This document shows positions 59,547 through 64,000 of a stretch of DNA of 64,000 nucleotides, in pieces. The stretch is from Pseudocitrobacter vendiensis (GTDB taxonomy: Bacteria > Pseudomonadota > Gammaproteobacteria > Enterobacterales > Enterobacteriaceae), in contig NZ_CALSBS010000005.1 in NCBI RefSeq assembly GCF_943590815.1, forward strand, positions 62,001 through 126,000, given 5' to 3'. Each line of letters starts with the position of its first letter. Positions within the stretch are counted from its first letter, which is position 1. The position numbers and the translations under genes are program-made. Under the pieces are notes generated by a model. It did no database searches. It was not told the DNA's origin and worked only from the letters and a program-made list of their open reading frames with translations.

Positions 59547-60970
59547 AATTATGGCGTCCGGGGATCACCGGAAAACTTTTCCTCGCCATCTTCGCCACCT
59601 GTATCGTGTTGCTTATCACGATGCACTGGGCGGTGCGCATCAGTTTTGAGCGCGGGTTTATTGATTACATTAAGCACGGCAACGAGCAGCGCCTTGAACT
59701 GCTGAGCGACGCGCTGGCAGAGCAGTATGCGCAGCACGGTAACTGGCGTTTTCTGCGTAATAACGATCGCTTCATCTTCCAGATTTTGCGCTCATTCGAG
59801 CATGATAATAATGATGAACATCGCCCACCGGGCCCGCCAGGGCCGCCGGGGCCTTCCATGCCGCCGCACGGCTGGCGAACGCAGTTTTGGGTTGTCGATC
59901 AGCGCGAACGCGTTTTGGTTGGCCCACGCGAGCCCGTTCCCCCGGACGGCACACGCCGCGCGATCGTCGTCGATGGGCTGGCCGTCGGCGCGGTTATCGC
60001 CTCACCCGTAGAGCGGCTGACGCGTAATACGGATATTAATTTCGATGAACAACAGCGCCGCACCAGTTGGCTGATAGTCGCGCTTTCAACGCTACTCGCC
60101 GCGTTGGCGACCTTCCCGCTGGCGCGCGGTTTGCTGGCTCCGGTGAAACGGCTGGTGGAAGGCACGCATAAACTGGCGGCGGGGGATTTCTCAACGCGCG
60201 TTGACGCGCGCGGCAGCGATGAACTCGGCAGGCTGGCGCAGGACTTCAACCAGCTCGCCAGCACGCTCGATCGCAATCAGCAGATGCGCCGCGATTTTAT
60301 GGCCGATATCTCCCACGAACTGCGCACCCCGCTGGCGGTACTGCGCGGTGAGCTGGAAGCCATTCAGGATGGCGTGCGTAAGTTCACCCCGGAATCGGTC
60401 GCCTCTTTACAGGCGGAAGTCGCCACGCTGACCAAACTGGTGAACGATCTGCATCAGCTTTCGATGTCTGACGAAGGCGCGCTGGCTTATCAAAAAGCGC
60501 CCGTTGACCTCGTTTCGCTGCTGGAAATTGCCGCGGGCGCTTTCCGCGAGCGTTTAGCCAGCCGCGGCTTAACGCTGCATCTTTCATTGCCCGATAGCGC
60601 GATGGTCTTCGGCGATCGCGACCGCCTGATGCAGTTGTTCAATAACGTGCTGGAAAACAGCCTGCGTTACACCGACAGCGGCGGCGACGTGCATATCCGC
60701 GCCAGGAAAACGCTGCAAAACGTGACGGTTGAGTTCGCCGACAGCGGGCCGGGCGTCAGCGATGAACAGCTCGCCATGCTGTGCGAGCGTTTTTACCGAA
60801 CGGAAGGATCGCGCAACCGCGCCAGCGGCGGCTCCGGCCTCGGGCTGGCGATTTGCGTGAATATTGTTACCGCCCACGGCGGCAGGCTTGATGCCGCCCA
60901 TTCGCCTTTTGGTGGGGTAAGCATTAAAGTAGAATTACCGCTGGATCGCGACACATCGAGAGAGTTATGA
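59543..60970 (+). CDS. baeS: Envelope-stress sensor histidine kinase BaeS
   Basis: A 475-residue inner-membrane kinase that starts with GTG. It has membrane segments near 12-32 and 176-196, a periplasmic sensor between, HAMP (195-247), the H-box with His258 (DISHELRTP), and the ATPase domain ([10 protein letters not shown] near the end). It detects envelope damage and toxic compounds and phosphorylates BaeR. The sensor contains a [10 protein letters not shown] run (residues 95-104) coded by three 9-base repeats that makes it eight residues longer than E. coli BaeS. It overlaps mdtD and baeR by four bases each. Confidence 0.96.
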   Translation: MKLWRPGITGKLFLAIFATCIVLLITMHWAVRISFERGFIDYIKHGNEQRLELLSDALAEQYAQHGNWRFLRNNDRFIFQILRSFEHDNNDEHRPPGPPGPPGPSMPPHGWRTQFWVVDQRERVLVGPREPVPPDGTRRAIVVDGLAVGAVIASPVERLTRNTDINFDEQQRRTSWLIVALSTLLAALATFPLARGLLAPVKRLVEGTHKLAAGDFSTRVDARGSDELGRLAQDFNQLASTLDRNQQMRRDFMADISHELRTPLAVLRGELEAIQDGVRKFTPESVASLQAEVATLTKLVNDLHQLSMSDEGALAYQKAPVDLVSLLEIAAGAFRERLASRGLTLHLSLPDSAMVFGDRDRLMQLFNNVLENSLRYTDSGGDVHIRARKTLQNVTVEFADSGPGVSDEQLAMLCERFYRTEGSRNRASGGSGLGLAICVNIVTAHGGRLDAAHSPFGGVSIKVELPLDRDTSREL

Positions 60971-61689
60971 CTGAGTTACCGATAGATGAAAACACCCCGC
61001 GCATTTTGATTGTTGAGGACGAACCCAAGCTCGGGCAGTTGCTGATTGATTATTTGCTGGCGGCCAACTACGCGCCAACGCTTATCAGCCACGGTGATCA
61101 GGTTCTGCCTTTTGTGCACGATACGCCGCCGGACCTAATCCTGCTGGATCTCATGCTGCCGGGTACCGATGGCCTGACGCTGTGCCGCGAAATCCGCCGT
61201 TTTTCAGAAGTGCCTATTGTGATGGTCACCGCCAAAATCGAAGAAATTGATCGCCTGCTGGGGCTGGAAATCGGCGCGGATGATTACATCTGCAAACCTT
61301 ACAGCCCACGTGAAGTGGTCGCGCGCGTGAAAACCATCCTGCGCCGCTGCAAACCGCGTCGGGATATTCAGGCGCTGGATGCGCAAAGCCCGCTGATTGT
61401 CGATGAAAACCGTTTTCAGGCCTCCTGGCGCGATCGTCTTCTGGACTTAACCCCCGCAGAATTCCGCCTGCTGAAAACCCTGTCGCAAGAGCCGGGAAAA
61501 GTCTTCTCGCGCGAACAGCTGCTTAACCACCTTTACGACGACTATCGCGTGGTCACCGACCGCACCATCGACAGCCATATCAAAAACCTGCGCCGCAAGC
61601 TGGAAGCGCTCGACGCCGAACAGTCGTTTATCCGCGCGGTGTATGGCGTGGGATATCGCTGGGAAGCAGATGCGTGCCGAATGGCGTAA
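60967..61689 (+). CDS. baeR: Response regulator BaeR
   Basis: A 240-residue OmpR-type regulator that activates mdtABCD-baeSR, acrD, spy and others. The receiver domain has the acidic pair in VEDEP (Asp18-Glu19) and phospho-acceptor Asp61 in LLDLMLPG, with Lys near 112 (ICKPYSPRE). The winged-helix domain covers about 135-235. It overlaps baeS by four bases. Confidence 0.97.
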   Translation: MTELPIDENTPRILIVEDEPKLGQLLIDYLLAANYAPTLISHGDQVLPFVHDTPPDLILLDLMLPGTDGLTLCREIRRFSEVPIVMVTAKIEEIDRLLGLEIGADDYICKPYSPREVVARVKTILRRCKPRRDIQALDAQSPLIVDENRFQASWRDRLLDLTPAEFRLLKTLSQEPGKVFSREQLLNHLYDDYRVVTDRTIDSHIKNLRRKLEALDAEQSFIRAVYGVGYRWEADACRMA

Positions 61690-61700
61690 TCCTCGCATAA

Positions 61701-61778
61701 TGCCTGATGGCGCTGTGCTTATCAGTTCTGACGCCGCTCACCTGTAGGCCGGATAAGGCGTCGCCGCCATCCGGCAAC
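61701..61778. repeat. REP/BIME element between baeR and trhP
   Basis: Two REP-like units (tgcctgatggcgctgtgctt and ggccggataaggcg...cgccatccggc) form a pair separated by about 15 bases. The second is a typical REP palindrome. It ends the mdt operon region. Confidence 0.85.
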
Positions 61779-61897
61779 AGGGGGAAGGTTTACTCCTGCT
61801 CCCCGCAGCGCTACAATGCCCGCCCTAAAAGTATGGGAACCCTCCCTGCCGCGCACACCGTGACGCGGATCTGACCTGTCATCAGAACGAGAAAATC

Positions 61898-63259
61898 ATG
61901 TTTAAACCGGAACTCCTTTCCCCGGCGGGAACGCTGAAAAATATGCGTTACGCTTTCGCTTATGGCGCGGATGCAGTTTATGCGGGCCAACCGCGTTACT
62001 CCCTGCGCGTTCGCAATAACGAATTCAATCACGAAAATTTGCAGCTCGGCATTAACGAAGCCCATGCGCTCGGTAAAAAATTCTATGTGGTGGTGAATAT
62101 CGCGCCGCATAACGCCAAGCTGAAAACTTTTATTCGTGACCTGAAGCCGGTGGTGGATATGGGGCCGGATGCGCTGATTATGTCCGATCCGGGTCTTATC
62201 ATGCTGGTGCGTGAGCATTTCCCGGATATGCAGATTCACCTCTCCGTACAGGCGAACGCCGTGAACTGGGCGACGGTGAAATTCTGGCAGCAGATGGGGC
62301 TCTCCCGCGTGATTCTTTCCCGCGAACTGTCGCTGGAAGAGATTGAAGAAATTCGCCAACAGGTGCCAGAAATGGAGATTGAGATCTTCGTTCATGGCGC
62401 GCTGTGCATGGCCTACTCTGGCCGTTGCCTGCTTTCTGGCTATATTAACAAGCGCGACCCGAACCAGGGCACCTGCACCAACGCCTGTCGTTGGGAATAC
62501 AACGTTCAGGAAGGCAAAGAGGACGTGGTGGGTAATATCGTCCATAAATATGAGCCGATTCCGGTGCAGAACGTTGAGCCGACGCTGGGCATCGGCGAGC
62601 CAACCGACAAAGTGTTTATGATTGAGGAAGCGCAGCGTCCGGGCGAGTACATGACCGCCTTCGAAGACGAACACGGCACTTACATCATGAACTCGAAAGA
62701 TCTGCGCGCCATTGCCCACGTCGAACGTTTGACGCAAATGGGCGTGCACTCGCTGAAAATCGAAGGCCGTACTAAATCCTTCTACTACTGCGCGCGCACG
62801 GCGCAGGTGTACCGCAAGGCAATTGATGATGCCGCCGCAGGCAAACCGTTCGATACCAGCCTGCTGGAAACCCTGGAAGGTTTGGCCCATCGCGGTTATA
62901 CCGAAGGCTTCCTGCGTCGTCATACGCATGACGATTACCAGAATTACGAATACGGTTTCTCTGTGTCTGAACGCCAGCAGTTTGTCGGCGAATTTACCGG
63001 TCAGCGCAAAGGCGCGCTGGCGGAAGTGGCGGTGAAGAATAAATTTGCCGTCGGCGATAGCCTGGAACTGATGACCCCCCAGGGTAACGTAAACTTTACG
63101 CTGGAGCAGATGGTCGACGCCAAAGGTGCCGATAAACCGGTCGCACCGGGCGACGGTCATATTGTCTGGCTGCCGGTACCGGAAGATATCGCTTTGGATT
63201 ACGCGCTGCTGATGCGCAATTTCAACGGCGAATCGACGCGTAACCCGCACAGCAAGTAG
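61898..63259 (+). CDS. trhP: tRNA 5-hydroxyuridine synthase TrhP (YegQ)
   Basis: A 453-residue peptidase U32 family protein that hydroxylates wobble uridine 34 of certain tRNAs, with prephenate as the likely hydroxyl source. The U32 signature EIFVHGALCMAYSGRCLLSG (near 161-180) and the cysteines of GTCTNACRWEY (near 191-201) that may hold an iron-sulfur cluster are intact. It is set apart from baeR by a REP element and 208 bases. In E. coli yegP or a prophage piece may lie nearby; neither is seen here. Confidence 0.93.
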   Translation: MFKPELLSPAGTLKNMRYAFAYGADAVYAGQPRYSLRVRNNEFNHENLQLGINEAHALGKKFYVVVNIAPHNAKLKTFIRDLKPVVDMGPDALIMSDPGLIMLVREHFPDMQIHLSVQANAVNWATVKFWQQMGLSRVILSRELSLEEIEEIRQQVPEMEIEIFVHGALCMAYSGRCLLSGYINKRDPNQGTCTNACRWEYNVQEGKEDVVGNIVHKYEPIPVQNVEPTLGIGEPTDKVFMIEEAQRPGEYMTAFEDEHGTYIMNSKDLRAIAHVERLTQMGVHSLKIEGRTKSFYYCARTAQVYRKAIDDAAAGKPFDTSLLETLEGLAHRGYTEGFLRRHTHDDYQNYEYGFSVSERQQFVGEFTGQRKGALAEVAVKNKFAVGDSLELMTPQGNVNFTLEQMVDAKGADKPVAPGDGHIVWLPVPEDIALDYALLMRNFNGESTRNPHSK

Positions 63260-63293
63260 TTCATAGTGGGTAATTTCGCAAGCGAGAAGAATC

Positions 63294-63309
63294 TTAGAAT
63301 TGGATCACA
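63294..63309 (+). promoter_or_regulatory. CRP site of the cyaR promoter
   Basis: TTAGA, six bases, TCACA: a perfect right half and a weaker left half. It is centred exactly at -41.5 from the inferred CyaR start (63343), the class II position. A TATTAT -10 lies at 63331-63336. Confidence 0.75.
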
Positions 63310-63342
63310 TACCTAATTGTTTATTCCGGGTATTATCGCTTC

Positions 63343-63429
63343 GCTGAAAAACATAACCCATAAATGCTAGCTGTACCAGGAACCACCTCCTTGGCCTGCG
63401 TAATCTCCCTTACGCAGGCTAATTTTTTA
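63343..63429 (+). ncRNA. cyaR: CyaR small RNA
   Basis: An 87-base RNA starting GCTGAAAAACATAACCCATA and ending in the hairpin of cctgcgtaa...ttacgcagg with a T run. It contains the accessible CCACCTCCTT seed that pairs with ribosome sites of targets such as ompX, nadE, luxS and yqaE. It is Hfq-dependent and CRP-activated in E. coli, and it lies in the same place between trhP and yegS. Confidence 0.95.
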
Positions 63430-63524
63430 TCTGTTGCCTTCCTTTTCTGAAAATCAGCTCCTTCTTATCCCGCTATACTTTTTCTGCCATATACTTTTAT
63501 TACGTTGAATAATGAGGAAAAAGG

Positions 63525-64000
63525 ATGACCAACTTTCCCGCCAGCTTATTGATCCTCAACGGCAAGAGCGCGGACAATCCGCAGCTGCGTCAGGCGGTTG
63601 ATACCCTTCGTAAAGAAGGCGCTGAACTTCATGTTCGCGTCACCTGGGAAAAAGGCGATGCGCCGCGCTATATCCAGGAAGCGCTGCAACTTGGCGTCGC
63701 CACGGTAATTTCCGGCGGCGGCGACGGCACCATTAATGAAATCGCCACCGCGTTGATTGAGCTGAAAGACGATAATGCTCCGGCTTTGGGGATTCTGCCC
63801 CTCGGCACCGCTAATGATTTCGCCACCAGCGTCGGTATTCCGATGGATCTGGAGAAAGCTCTGCGTCTGGCGATTTCCGGGCGCGATGTGCCGATTGATA
63901 CTGCGCGCGTGAACGATAAAACCTGCTTTATTAATATGGCAACGGGGGGATTTGGCACGCGCATTACCACCGAAACACCGGAAAAACTGAAAGCGGCGTT
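63525..64000 (+). CDS. yegS: Lipid kinase YegS, 5' part
   Basis: The first 158 codons of a diacylglycerol-kinase-like enzyme; the window ends before the stop. The phosphate-binding motif [17 protein letters not shown] (near 60-76) and [18 protein letters not shown] are intact. E. coli YegS phosphorylates phosphatidylglycerol in vitro. An AGGAAAAAGG ribosome site lies just upstream. Confidence 0.94.
   Translation, partial: MTNFPASLLILNGKSADNPQLRQAVDTLRKEGAELHVRVTWEKGDAPRYIQEALQLGVATVISGGGDGTINEIATALIELKDDNAPALGILPLGTANDFATSVGIPMDLEKALRLAISGRDVPIDTARVNDKTCFINMATGGFGTRITTETPEKLKAA

Noticed and set aside
59825-59854. Sequencing artefact in baeS from a GC-rich repeat.
   Set aside because: The frame stays open with full conserved domains downstream and the insert is a multiple of three; treated as real.
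61811-63250. A long 479-codon open frame on the minus strand opposite trhP.
   Set aside because: It is the antisense shadow of trhP, rich in His, Arg and Gln, with no recognisable domain. Other long antisense frames opposite gmd (27992-29077), wcaJ/wzxC (20384-21367) and mdtB (52664-53533) were rejected for the same reason.
1-64000. CRISPR array, prophage, insertion sequence or tRNA/rRNA gene.
   Set aside because: No regularly spaced repeats with unique spacers, no transposase or integrase, no phage structural genes and no cloverleaf or rRNA sequence was recognised.

Overview
The window is a piece of an Enterobacteriaceae chromosome. Gene content and order (hisI, wzzB, ugd, gnd, O-antigen genes, galF, colanic acid genes, yegH, asmA, dcd, udk, dgcE, alkA, yegD, mdtABCD-baeSR, trhP, cyaR, yegS) follow the his-gnd-galF-wca-mdt part of the Escherichia/Citrobacter/Salmonella/Enterobacter map. 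It is not E. coli K-12. The colanic cluster and mdt region are GC-rich, cbpA-cbpM sits between yegH and asmA, yegI/J/K/L and yegP are missing, DgcE lacks its EAL-like end, and the O-antigen genes differ. A Citrobacter, Enterobacter or Leclercia type of enteric is the best guess; I cannot fix the genus by eye.

Layout. 1-203: 3' end of hisI. 263-4211 (- strand): wzzB, ugd and gnd, which flank the O-antigen locus. 4329-13907 (- strand): a compact, AT-rich O-antigen cluster read in the order wzy, wzx, a Stealth-type sugar-phosphate transferase, a GT4 glycosyltransferase, fnlA, fnlB, fnlC, wbuB, wbuC. It follows a perfect ops/JUMPstart element at 13958-13996. 14269-15162: galF. 15309-38061 (- strand): the complete 20-gene colanic acid (M-antigen) operon from wza to wcaM, with its own ops element and an RcsAB box upstream of wza. 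38734-40320: yegH. 40483-41693: cbpA-cbpM. 41815-44991 (- strand): asmA, dcd, udk. 45309-47900: dgcE. 47905-48744 (-): alkA. 48878-50230: yegD. 50300-50447: a Sib antitoxin RNA with an antisense 19-residue Ibs toxin gene. 50676-61689: the mdtABCD-baeSR multidrug efflux and envelope-stress operon. 61898-63259: trhP. 63343-63429: the CyaR small RNA. 63525 to the end: yegS, cut by the window edge.

How the parts work together. FnlABC make UDP-L-FucNAc and WbuB adds it. The Stealth protein and the GT4 enzyme finish an O unit that is probably started by WecA outside the window. Wzx flips it, Wzy polymerises it and WzzB sets chain length. The colanic operon makes GDP-fucose (CpsB, CpsG, Gmd, Fcl), builds the decorated hexasaccharide (WcaJ, I, E, C, A, L, F, B, K), and exports it (WzxC, WcaD, Wza-Wzb-Wzc). 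Ugd supplies UDP-glucuronate for colanic acid and lipid A arabinose, consistent with a PmrA box upstream of it. BaeSR controls the efflux genes it is co-transcribed with.

The most notable observations are: a 127-bp ERIC element placed exactly across the wcaH-wcaI junction, supplying the last 20 codons and stop of wcaH and the ribosome site and start codon of wcaI; a predicted phosphodiester-containing, FucNAc-containing O antigen; a single Ibs/Sib toxin-antitoxin locus with a possible upstream ORF; an EAL-less DgcE; relocated cbpAM; and a family of three related GC-rich palindromic repeats between genes. I found no phage, insertion sequence, tRNA, rRNA or CRISPR array. No wholly new system was evident.
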